Source: Mesorhizobium loti CJ3sym
Lineage (GTDB): Bacteria; Pseudomonadota; Alphaproteobacteria; Rhizobiales; Rhizobiaceae
Assembly: GCF_000472785.1 (NCBI RefSeq)
Contig: NZ_AXAL01000015.1
Coordinates: forward strand, 62,001-126,000
Reading direction: 5' to 3'
Length of the DNA stretch: 64,000 nucleotides
In this document: positions 8,089-14,957 of the stretch, in pieces
How positions within the stretch are numbered: position 1 is the first letter of the stretch
Layout: every line of letters begins with the position of its first letter
Made by a program: the position numbers and the translations under genes
The notes under the pieces: generated by a model
What the model saw: the letters and a program-made list of their open reading frames with translations, nothing else
Databases searched by the model: none
Told to the model about the DNA's origin: nothing

Positions 8089-8273
8089 AGCCGCACGAAC
8101 TCATCCAGCCCTAAGCGTATCCGCTGGCCTTCCGCGAAGGCTAGGGCATAGGATTCCAGTTCGTAGGTAAGGGTGGTTGCCTTGCCGTCCTCAACCACTC
8201 GGACGTGCCATTCGCCGCATGCTTCGACCACTTCAACGCAAGGGTGGACCTTGCCGTTCGTCTCGCTATCCAT
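8085..8273 (-). CDS. short conserved hypothetical protein
   Basis: The longer frame begins at 8339, but the ATG at 8273 has AAGG at proper spacing and starts at the conserved part. The 62-residue product has an antiparallel-strand pattern (EVVEACGEWHVRVVEDGKA) and a C-terminal helix (SYALAFAEGQRIRLGLDEF). I recall this pattern from small Rhizobiales proteins of unknown function. It has no signal peptide or membrane segment, and it lies downstream of the prophage repressor on the same strand. Confidence 0.55.
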   Translation of the reverse strand: MDSETNGKVHPCVEVVEACGEWHVRVVEDGKATTLTYELESYALAFAEGQRIRLGLDEFVRL

Positions 8274-8582
8274 CGCCGTTGCCTTGTAGCAAATGGTAAC
8301 CAGGCGATTTTTATAAAGTCGTCGAGAGCGGTCTTTCAAGCGGAATCAATTGTACATTTCATACCAAAGCCCGGCGCCGGTGGCTTCTCGTCTTGGAACT
8401 TTAGCCAGCGCTAATGGTTTTTGATTTGCGGCAGTTGCTTCCCGCTCCGGCCGCGACCGAGTGGGCACTTGGTCGGCCCGCGCTTCCCCGAGTAGCGCGG
8501 GCCACAAGCAATTTGTTCACTCGCGTTCTCCTGTTGACGCGCCGCGTAATGAATAAGAAACCCTCGTAAGCTGTTTGGCCTG

Positions 8583-8810
8583 CTAACCGCGCTTTACGGT
8601 AACGCCAATGCGTTCGTTATCGTCCACGAACTCAACACCAGCGGCGCGTAGCGCACTCTCTATGGCGACCAGGGTGGATGCCTTAGGGTCCGCATAACCC
8701 TTCTCAATATTGCTTAAGCCTGTGAGCGACATTCCAGCGGCTTGCGCCAGGTCTGTCTGCTGCCACCCAACAAGCGCACGGGCGGCCCTGATCTGTTTGG
8801 GCGTTATCAT
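8583..8810 (-). CDS. XRE-family repressor-like HTH protein
   Basis: This is a compact Cro/CI-type DNA-binding protein of 75 residues. The helix-turn-helix reads TDLAQAAGMSLTGLSNIEKG and is followed by the family's hydrophobic helix (TLVAIESALRAAGVEF). The ATG at 8810 is chosen because it starts at the usual ITPKQIRAARAL opening; a TTG at 8861 would add 17 residues. It is transcribed away from a region with two perfect dyads and a divergent gene at 8919, the layout of a lysogeny switch. It probably represses the divergent promoter and its own. Confidence 0.75.
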   Translation of the reverse strand: MITPKQIRAARALVGWQQTDLAQAAGMSLTGLSNIEKGYADPKASTLVAIESALRAAGVEFVDDNERIGVTVKRG

Positions 8811-8828
8811 AACCTCGTTTATAGCGCT

Positions 8829-8900
8829 CTTGAATTTTTTACAAGTGTCACTTGATTCCAACTTCAGTTGGTATTATTATATTCTTGCTTGAATTTTTTT
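8829..8900. promoter_or_regulatory. divergent operator region of the prophage repressor
   Basis: Two perfect dyads lie side by side: CAAGTGTCACTTG at 8842-8854 and CCAACTTCAGTTGG at 8858-8871. They are flanked by a direct repeat of CTTGAATTTTTT at 8829-8840 and 8888-8900. They sit between the XRE gene and the plus-strand gene starting at 8919, so they are the natural candidate operators. Two different dyads may mean two binding proteins. If the longer TTG start of the repressor is used, its coding region overlaps the first dyad. Confidence 0.6.
8852..8880 (+). promoter_or_regulatory. candidate sigma-70 promoter for the 8919 gene
   Basis: TTGATT at 8852-8857 and TATTAT at 8875-8880 are separated by 17 bases. 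The 14-base dyad lies inside the spacer, so a bound repressor would block polymerase. Confidence 0.5.
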
Positions 8901-8918
8901 CAACGAGGAGACGCCAGC

Positions 8919-9185
8919 ATGCTTAACGACAGCGAACAATGGAAGTTCAAGATCGGCGCCATGATCACGCACGTGGACCATCCGATGCCGTCACTGGTTG
9001 TCGATCGACAACGAGGAAGGCCCAAGCGCGGGCCGACTATAGAGGTGTACGGCGTGCGATCGTTCGCACACGTAGATGCGCAGCGCGACAGGCTCATCCT
9101 TGGCGACTACCTAAAGCCGATAGATGATGCCGCCTGGGACATCTGCATACTTAAAGGTCTTTGGATGGTCGACGGGCCAGCCTGA
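8919..9185 (+). CDS. prophage protein under repressor control, unknown function
   Basis: An 88-residue protein whose start is set by GAGGAG 8 bases before the ATG; the upstream extension to 8868 runs through the promoter. The sequence has small-domain beta character (KFKIGAMITHVDHPMPSLVV, then TIEVYGVRSFAHVD) and ends DICILKGLWMVDGPA. No family is recognised. It is the first gene leftward-to-rightward from the switch region, where early or Cro-like functions sit, but it has no helix-turn-helix I can see. Confidence 0.6.
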   Translation: MLNDSEQWKFKIGAMITHVDHPMPSLVVDRQRGRPKRGPTIEVYGVRSFAHVDAQRDRLILGDYLKPIDDAAWDICILKGLWMVDGPA

Positions 9186-9373
9186 CCCTGTGTTCCGGCC
9201 CTCGCAAAGACAAGGCCCACCCGCCGCGCCAACGGCAGGCGGGTGCTTGACGATATCCGTATCGAATCCACTGAATGAAGTGCCGCCTGGCGCGGCGGCA
9301 ACCGTCCGGCCTTACGTCACCATGTAACCCATGGTCGTGGTGTCGGACGGCGCACCTATTGGAGGGGGGAAGT

Positions 9374-9727
9374 GTGAAGGCAGACAACGATAACCAGGCT
9401 CCGATGCGGCTTGCTGACGCTATACCATTGGCCTTCCCTCACGGCGGGATGACCGTCAGTGGGCTGCGCCGCGAAGCCGAGCGTGGGCGATTGACCATAA
9501 TGCGCATCGCCAACAAGGATTTCACCACGCTCTCTGCAATCGAGGAGATGAAGCAAAAATGTCTCGTTCCCGCAAACCAGCGCGGCTCTGGCTCCGGCCT
9601 GCCAGCACCGACAGGGAGGCTGTCTGGATCATCCTCGATGGAAAACAGTTCAGCACGGGCTGCGGTCTCCATGATCGCGAACAGGCTGAGCAAGCGCTCG
9701 CACAGCACATCGCCAAACGCTTCTTAG
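9374..9727 (+). CDS. excisionase-like / MerR-type DNA-binding protein
   Basis: A 117-residue protein starting with GTG at 9374 after a GGAGGGGGGAAGT ribosome site. The first 65 residues hold a winged-helix-like excisionase pattern (RLADAIPLAFPHGGMTVSGL, then EAERGRLTIMRIANKDFTT). The rest is a Ser-rich tail (GRLSGSSSMENSS) seen in relatives next to rhizobial integrases. The last 169 bases overlap the integrase gene in another frame. It would steer the integrase toward excision and may share its transcript. Confidence 0.65.
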   Translation: MKADNDNQAPMRLADAIPLAFPHGGMTVSGLRREAERGRLTIMRIANKDFTTLSAIEEMKQKCLVPANQRGSGSGLPAPTGRLSGSSSMENSSARAAVSMIANRLSKRSHSTSPNAS

Positions 9728-10668
9728 AAAAGCCAACTGAGAAACATAGGGCCGCTTCCGAAGTATCGGTGGCGGAGGTGATTGCGCACTATCTCCTCGT
9801 GAAGGAAGACGGCGCACGTCGGCCCAAAGAACTGGCAGCGCGTGCACTCGCGTTGGACGCCTATTGGGGCGACAAGACCCTCGACGACATCACCACCAGC
9901 ACATGCGCGGCTTACGCAAAGCAACGTTCGTCGCAGACGATGGCTCGGCGTGAATTGGAGGATCTTCGGGCCGCTTGTCGCATGGCGATTGCAGACAAGG
10001 TGACTCGGCATGCGGTGACTGTGACTCTGCCGCCTAAGCCGAAGGGCCGCATCAATCACCTAAACCGCGATCATGTGGCCAAACTGATATGGGCTGCTTA
10101 TCGCAAACGCGAGGTCCAGCGTGGTGTGCCGACCGCTAAGAAGGCCACACTGCACGTAGCTAGATTTCTAATCACATCGCTGTACACGGGCAGCCGATCG
10201 GCGCGGGTCTGGCAGGCTTCATTTACACGCCAGCCAGGAAGGCCATACGTCGACCTAGAGGCTGGCGTCTATTATCGTGCCGCGGAAGGCGAGAACGTTG
10301 CTGCAAACAAACAAGCACCACCTGTACGCCTGCCTGGCCGATTGCTAGCCCACTTGCGTCGTTGGCATCGGCTCGGCGCCAAGTACGTGGTTGAGTATCA
10401 TGGACGACCTGCAGACCCCAAGCGAGCCTTCCGCAACCTGGTGGACGACGTACTTGGCGACGAAGGCCAAGGCATTGTCCGACACACGATGCGGCATACA
10501 GCAACCACGTGGCTGATGCAGGCAGGCGTCGATATGTGGCAAGCGGCCGGTTATCTTGGCATGACCAAAGAGACGCTCGAAAAGACATACGGCCATCACC
10601 ATCCGGACCATCAAAGCGACGTCGGCGATGCTTTCACAAGCGGTCGAGCGGGCAGGCTACGCCAGTGA
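9559..10668 (+). CDS. tyrosine-type site-specific integrase
   Basis: A 369-residue phage-type integrase. Residues about 60-150 form the core-binding domain. The catalytic domain (about 165-360) shows the first Arg in LYTGSRSARV, the His-x-x-Arg box in RHTMRHTATTWLMQAG, and the nucleophile Tyr near residue 344 in TLEKTYGHHHPDHQ. It integrates the element at the adjacent tRNA-Pro gene, whose 3' end faces the integrase stop 65 bases away. Its N-terminus is encoded within the excisionase gene. All catalytic residues that can be judged are present, so it may still be active. Confidence 0.9.
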   Translation: MSRSRKPARLWLRPASTDREAVWIILDGKQFSTGCGLHDREQAEQALAQHIAKRFLEKPTEKHRAASEVSVAEVIAHYLLVKEDGARRPKELAARALALDAYWGDKTLDDITTSTCAAYAKQRSSQTMARRELEDLRAACRMAIADKVTRHAVTVTLPPKPKGRINHLNRDHVAKLIWAAYRKREVQRGVPTAKKATLHVARFLITSLYTGSRSARVWQASFTRQPGRPYVDLEAGVYYRAAEGENVAANKQAPPVRLPGRLLAHLRRWHRLGAKYVVEYHGRPADPKRAFRNLVDDVLGDEGQGIVRHTMRHTATTWLMQAGVDMWQAAGYLGMTKETLEKTYGHHHPDHQSDVGDAFTSGRAGRLRQ

Positions 10669-10733
10669 TCTTCAATCATTGCCGTATTCGTTGCCGTGGA
10701 ATTTCGGGAAGGCAACGAAAGCCTTGGAAACAC

Positions 10734-10780
10734 TGGTCGGAGTGGCAGGATTTGAACCTGCGACCCCCTCGTCCCGAACG
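10734..10780. other. probable prophage attachment site (right end)
   Basis: The integrase gene ends 65 bases from the 3' end of the tRNA gene, the usual arrangement for integration into a tRNA 3' half. The att core should lie within the T arm and anticodon arm of the tRNA, with its duplicate at the other prophage end left of this window. The exact core cannot be set without that copy. Confidence 0.5.
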
Positions 10781-10810
10781 AGGTGCGCTACCAGGCTGCG
10801 CTACACTCCG
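10734..10810 (-). tRNA. tRNA-Pro (anticodon CGG)
   Basis: The minus strand folds as a full cloverleaf. The acceptor stem is CGGAGTG/CACTCCG, the anticodon stem is CCTCG/CGAGG, and the loop TTCGGGA gives anticodon CGG. The T arm carries GGTTCAAATCC. The 3' CCA is encoded (TGG at 10734-10736). It is intact, as expected where an integrating element restores the 3' end of its target gene. Confidence 0.95.
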
Positions 10811-11000
10811 TGACCAGACGCGGGCTTATAGCCGCCACACTTCATTCCTGCAAGCGGCAATGGCAGCACTTCTGTCGCATTTGTTTGCTTTCCCGAAGCT
10901 TCTCCGGATGGCTTGGGATTTAGCAGTCGGATAAAGGTGAGCTTAAGCGCCGAGTTGATAGATCGGGGCAGACTGGGGCCAGACTTTTGACGAGACTTCC

Positions 11001-13238
11001 ATGAGCCAGCGCATCGTCGGTTTCGTCATGAGCGGCGGCGTCGGCTCGCGGCTATGGCCGCTGTCTCGCGAGGACAATCCCAAGCAGTTTCACGATTTTT
11101 CGGGCGATGGTTCGATGCTGGCCAAGACCTTGCGCCGGCTGACGGCGCGGCCGGCTGGCGAGACACCAGTTTTCCTGATCGCATCGGAGCGCCATGCCGA
11201 GCGCGTCCATGCCGACCTTGCCGGCCTCGATCTCGCCGGCGGCGGCCCATTGTTCGAGCCCACGGGGCGCAACACCGCCGCGGCGGTGGCGCTGGCGACG
11301 CTGCGAACCTTGTCCGAATTCGGCGACAGCCTGGTGCTGGTGGTGCCTTCGGACCACGAAATATCAACCGCGGCGCAATTCTGGCTAAGCGTCGAGGCAG
11401 GCGTCGAGGCGGCGCGTGCCGGCCGGCTTGTGGTGTTCGGCGTCAAGCCGACGCAGCCCGAGACCGGCTATGGCTATATCGAGGTGGTAGGCGCGCATGC
11501 CGGCATCTTCGACGTCACGCGCTTCGTCGAAAAGCCGGACCTCGGCACCGCGCAGAGCTATCTCGAGGCGGACAACTTCTACTGGAACACCGGCATCTTC
11601 CTGTTTCGCGCCGGAGCCATGCGCGACGCCTTCGCGACGTTCCAGCCCGACATCTGGCAGGCCACCGAGGCCGCCTACAAGGCGGCGACATCGGTTTTGT
11701 CTGGCCTCTATATGCCGCTGGAACTCTATGCCGCCATCCCATCAAATTCTATCGACTACGCCATCATGGAACGGGCGCAAGGCATTGCCATGGTGCCGGC
11801 CGGCTTCCGCTGGAACGATCTCGGCTCCTGGCAATCGCTGCTAGATGTCGGCCCCGCCGACGACCAGGGCAATGTCCTCATCGGCGATATCGTCGCCATC
11901 GATTGCGAGAACTCCTACATCCGTAGCGACGGCCGCCTGCTGTCGGCAATCGGCATGAAGGATGTCGCCATCGTTTCGACCGCCGACGCCACTTTCGTCG
12001 CGCCGGTCAGCCACAGCCAGCACGTCAAGAAGATCGTCGAGCAGCTCGAAAAATCCGGCCGGCTGGAAACCAGGTTCACACCGGCGCATGACCGTGTCAT
12101 TGAAACCGGTGCCTGGCGGCGACGCGTCCATCACTGGCTGTTCCAGGAAACCTTGCCGCTGTGGTCGACATCGGGCGTCGACGAGCGCCATGGCGGCTTC
12201 CACGAGGCGCTGGGCTTCGACGGCACGCCGCTGATGAAACCCAAGCGAATGCGCACAATGGCAAGGCAGGTCTACGCCTTCGCGGTCGCCAGCGCGCGCG
12301 GCTGGGATGGTCCGGCCGACCGGCTGATCAGCCACGGTATCGAGTTCATGGTCAGAAATGGCCGCACCGACAGAGGCGGCTGGGCTCGCACCCTGCATGT
12401 CGACGGCTCCGTCGCCGACGCCACCGAAGACGCCTACGATCATTCCTGCGTGCTGCTGGCGCTGGCGCATGCGCATATGTCGGGCAATCCCGATGCCTTG
12501 CGGCTCGGCAAGGAAACCTTCGCCTTTCTCGATGCCCATCTCGAGGATCGTCGCATGACTGGCTTCCTCGAAACATCGGACGGCGAGGGCGAGCGGCGCT
12601 CCAACCCGCACATGCATTTGCTCGAAGCCTTCCTGGCCTGGCACCAGGCAACCGGCGAGCGGACCCATCTGCGCCGCGCGGCGCGCATCATCGATCTCTT
12701 CCGCAGCCATTTCTTTGACCGGGAAAGCTGGACGCTGGGCGAATATTTCGATGCCGAGTGGACGCCGTCAGCCGGCGAGAAGGGCGCCTGGACCGAGCCC
12801 GGCCATCACTTCGAATGGGCGTCGCTGCTGGTCGATTTCGCCGGACGCAGCGGCCAGGCTGAGTTGAACGGCTTCGCCAGGAAACTCTATGCCTCGGCCA
12901 TCGCCAATGGTCTAAACCGCGCCACCGGCCTCGCCTATGGCGCGGTCTCCCGGCAAGGGCTGCCGCTTGACCTGATCTCGCGCAGCTGGCCTCAGGCCGA
13001 GGCGGTCAAGGCCGCGATTGCGCTGAACGGCGTTGGCGGACCGGATCTTAAACCGGAGATCGAGGAGCGTGTCGGCCGGCTGTTCCGCTGGCACATCGAC
13101 CCGGCGCCGCTCGGCCTGTGGATCGACCGCATCGACGAACGCGGCCGCTCGCGGGCATCGGACGTGCCGGCCAGCATCTTCTATCATCTGGTCTGCGCGC
13201 TGACGCAGTATCTCGATGGGACGGCCGGGGAGGGGTGA
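11001..13238 (+). CDS. fused mannose-1-phosphate guanylyltransferase / AGE-family epimerase-isomerase
   Basis: A 745-residue two-domain enzyme. Residues 5-355 are a sugar-nucleotide transferase with the signature GGVGSRLWPLSRE...PKQF, the FVEKPD motif and NSIDYAIMERA, as in GDP-mannose pyrophosphorylases. Residues 370-740 are an alpha/alpha barrel of the N-acylglucosamine 2-epimerase family, with RQVYAFAVA, DHSCVLLALAHAHM, NPHMHLLEAFLAW and EPGHHFEWASLL carrying the conserved histidines. The usual GMP-PMI fusion ends in a cupin isomerase; here an unrelated isomerase fold takes that place. Likely role: hexose-phosphate to mannose-phosphate and on to GDP-mannose for surface polysaccharide. It is monocistronic, next to the prophage target tRNA. 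Confidence 0.85.
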   Translation: MSQRIVGFVMSGGVGSRLWPLSREDNPKQFHDFSGDGSMLAKTLRRLTARPAGETPVFLIASERHAERVHADLAGLDLAGGGPLFEPTGRNTAAAVALATLRTLSEFGDSLVLVVPSDHEISTAAQFWLSVEAGVEAARAGRLVVFGVKPTQPETGYGYIEVVGAHAGIFDVTRFVEKPDLGTAQSYLEADNFYWNTGIFLFRAGAMRDAFATFQPDIWQATEAAYKAATSVLSGLYMPLELYAAIPSNSIDYAIMERAQGIAMVPAGFRWNDLGSWQSLLDVGPADDQGNVLIGDIVAIDCENSYIRSDGRLLSAIGMKDVAIVSTADATFVAPVSHSQHVKKIVEQLEKSGRLETRFTPAHDRVIETGAWRRRVHHWLFQETLPLWSTSGVDERHGGFHEALGFDGTPLMKPKRMRTMARQVYAFAVASARGWDGPADRLISHGIEFMVRNGRTDRGGWARTLHVDGSVADATEDAYDHSCVLLALAHAHMSGNPDALRLGKETFAFLDAHLEDRRMTGFLETSDGEGERRSNPHMHLLEAFLAWHQATGERTHLRRAARIIDLFRSHFFDRESWTLGEYFDAEWTPSAGEKGAWTEPGHHFEWASLLVDFAGRSGQAELNGFARKLYASAIANGLNRATGLAYGAVSRQGLPLDLISRSWPQAEAVKAAIALNGVGGPDLKPEIEERVGRLFRWHIDPAPLGLWIDRIDERGRSRASDVPASIFYHLVCALTQYLDGTAGEG

Positions 13239-13264
13239 GGCCTCTTGAGGAGTCGGCGCGACAG

Positions 13265-13422
13265 CACCCCCTCTGGCCTGCCGGCCATCTCCCCCTCAAG
13301 TGGGGAGATGGGCTACTTTGGCGTCGGCCCTTCTCTTGCAACGTCGAAAATTAGCGAAAGCGTTTAAGTGCGTGATCTCCCCCCTTGAGGGGGAGATGCC
13401 CGGCAGGGCAGAGGGGGGGTGC
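13265..13422. repeat. RIME-like intergenic palindromic repeat
   Basis: Two copies of a roughly 45-base unit face each other. The arm 13265-13309 (starting CACCCCCTCTGGCCTGCCGG) and the arm 13375-13422 (ending GCCCGGCAGGGCAGAGGGGG) are near-perfect inverted copies, and each contains its own ATCTCCCC/GGGGAGAT hairpin. This type is frequent between genes in Rhizobiales. Placed between convergent genes, it could end transcription from both sides. Confidence 0.7.
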
Positions 13423-13434
13423 TTCGCGACGGCC

Positions 13435-14898
13435 TCAATAAGGCGACGCCACATCCCCCGTCTCGACATAGATCGACTTCAGCTGCGAATAGAGCGCCAG
13501 CGCCGCCAGCGAGTTCTCGCGGCCGATGCCGGACTGTTTGAAGCCGCCGAACGGGATTTCAACCGGAGTCAGATTGTAGGCATTGATCCAGCAGGTGCCG
13601 GCCTGCAATTCGGCGATGACACGATGGGCACGCGGCAGGTCGCGGGTGAAGACGCCGGCGGCAAGGCCGAATTCGGTGTCGTTGGCGCGGTCAATCACCT
13701 CGTCCTCGCCATCGAATTTCAGCACGCTCATGACCGGCCCGAAAATCTCCTCGCGGGCGATCCGCATCGTGTCGGAGACACCGGTGAAGATCGTCGGCTC
13801 GACGAAGAAGCCGCCGTCGAAACCCTGTAGCGAGGGCACGTTGCCGCCGCAGGCGAGAACAGCGCCATCCTGCTTGCCTATCGCGATATAGCCAACCACC
13901 TTCTCATGCTGTGCTTTCGACACCAGCGGCCCCATCTGGGTCTCGGGGTCGAGCGGATCGCCGATGCGGATCTTTTTCGTCCGCTCGATCAGGCGATCGA
14001 CGAAACGATCGTGAATGCCGCTCTGCACGAAGACGCGCGTGCCGTTGGAGCAGATCTGGCCGGTGGAGTAGAAATTGCCGAGCATGGCGCCGCCGATGGC
14101 GTTTTCGATGTCGGCGTCGTCGAAGACGATCAACGGCGACTTGCCGCCGAGTTCCATCGTCGCATGTTTCATCTTCGAGCCGGCAAGCGATAAAACCTTG
14201 CGGCCGGTAGGGACCGAGCCGGTCACCGAAACCTTGGCAACGACATCATGGCCGACGAGGCCTGCGCCGACATCGCCATAACCCTGCACGACGTTGAACA
14301 GCCCGTCCGGCAGACCGGCCTCGCTGTAGATCTCGGCCAGGGCCAGCGCTGATAGCGGGGTGTTTTCCGACGGTTTGAACACCATGGCATTGCCCATGGC
14401 GAGCGCCGGTGCTGATTTCCAGCCGGCGATCTGGATCGGATAATTCCAGGCGCCGATGCCTACGCAGACCCCCAGCGCCTCACGCCGCGTGTAAGCGAAA
14501 GGTCCGCCTAGGTCGACGGATTCACTATTGTAGGCGGCGACCGCGCCGCCGAAATATTCAAGGCAGTCGGCGGCCGAGGGCGCGTCCGCGACCAGCGTCT
14601 CCTGGATCGCCTTGCCGGTGTCGAGCGTCTCGATGCGGGCGAGATCGGCATTGCGGGCGCGAAGAATGTCGGCGGCGCGGCGCAGGATGCGCCCGCGCTC
14701 GACCGGCTTCAGCCGCGCCCAGGCCGGTTGCGCGGCTCGTGCGGCCTCGACGGCGAGTTCCAGCACATTCGGCGTCGCCGAATGCAGGGTGGCGATGACC
14801 TCGCCAGTTGCCGGATAGATCACCGGCAGCGGCGCGCCGCCTTCATCCTCTATGTAGCGTCCGTTGACATAGTGCGATGCCGTTGGCTGGGCGCGCAT
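13435..14898 (-). CDS. betB: betaine aldehyde dehydrogenase
   Basis: NAD(P)-dependent oxidation of betaine aldehyde to glycine betaine. It is 487 residues, standard for BetB. ALDH landmarks are GAWNYPIQIAGWKSAPALA (cofactor pocket), MELGGKSPLIV (general-base Glu) and GQICSNGTRVFV (nucleophile Cys). The ATG at 14898 is chosen because the protein then starts at the conserved N-terminus; the frame stays open upstream into the spacer. It is the last gene of the bet operon, 59 bases after betA, and is followed by the palindromic repeat. Confidence 0.92.
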   Translation of the reverse strand: MRAQPTASHYVNGRYIEDEGGAPLPVIYPATGEVIATLHSATPNVLELAVEAARAAQPAWARLKPVERGRILRRAADILRARNADLARIETLDTGKAIQETLVADAPSAADCLEYFGGAVAAYNSESVDLGGPFAYTRREALGVCVGIGAWNYPIQIAGWKSAPALAMGNAMVFKPSENTPLSALALAEIYSEAGLPDGLFNVVQGYGDVGAGLVGHDVVAKVSVTGSVPTGRKVLSLAGSKMKHATMELGGKSPLIVFDDADIENAIGGAMLGNFYSTGQICSNGTRVFVQSGIHDRFVDRLIERTKKIRIGDPLDPETQMGPLVSKAQHEKVVGYIAIGKQDGAVLACGGNVPSLQGFDGGFFVEPTIFTGVSDTMRIAREEIFGPVMSVLKFDGEDEVIDRANDTEFGLAAGVFTRDLPRAHRVIAELQAGTCWINAYNLTPVEIPFGGFKQSGIGRENSLAALALYSQLKSIYVETGDVASPY

Positions 14899-14957
14899 GG
14901 GGAAGTCTCCAAATTGTCTTTCGCGGCATGCGGATCGTGCAGTCTCACGATCATGGC

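Noticed and set aside
8400..8582. Minus-strand frame with CGPRYSGKRGPTKCPLG between the repressor and the 84-codon gene
   Set aside because: No in-frame start codon and the sequence overlaps a 9-bp GGCCCGCGC hairpin (8475-8503); probably non-coding.
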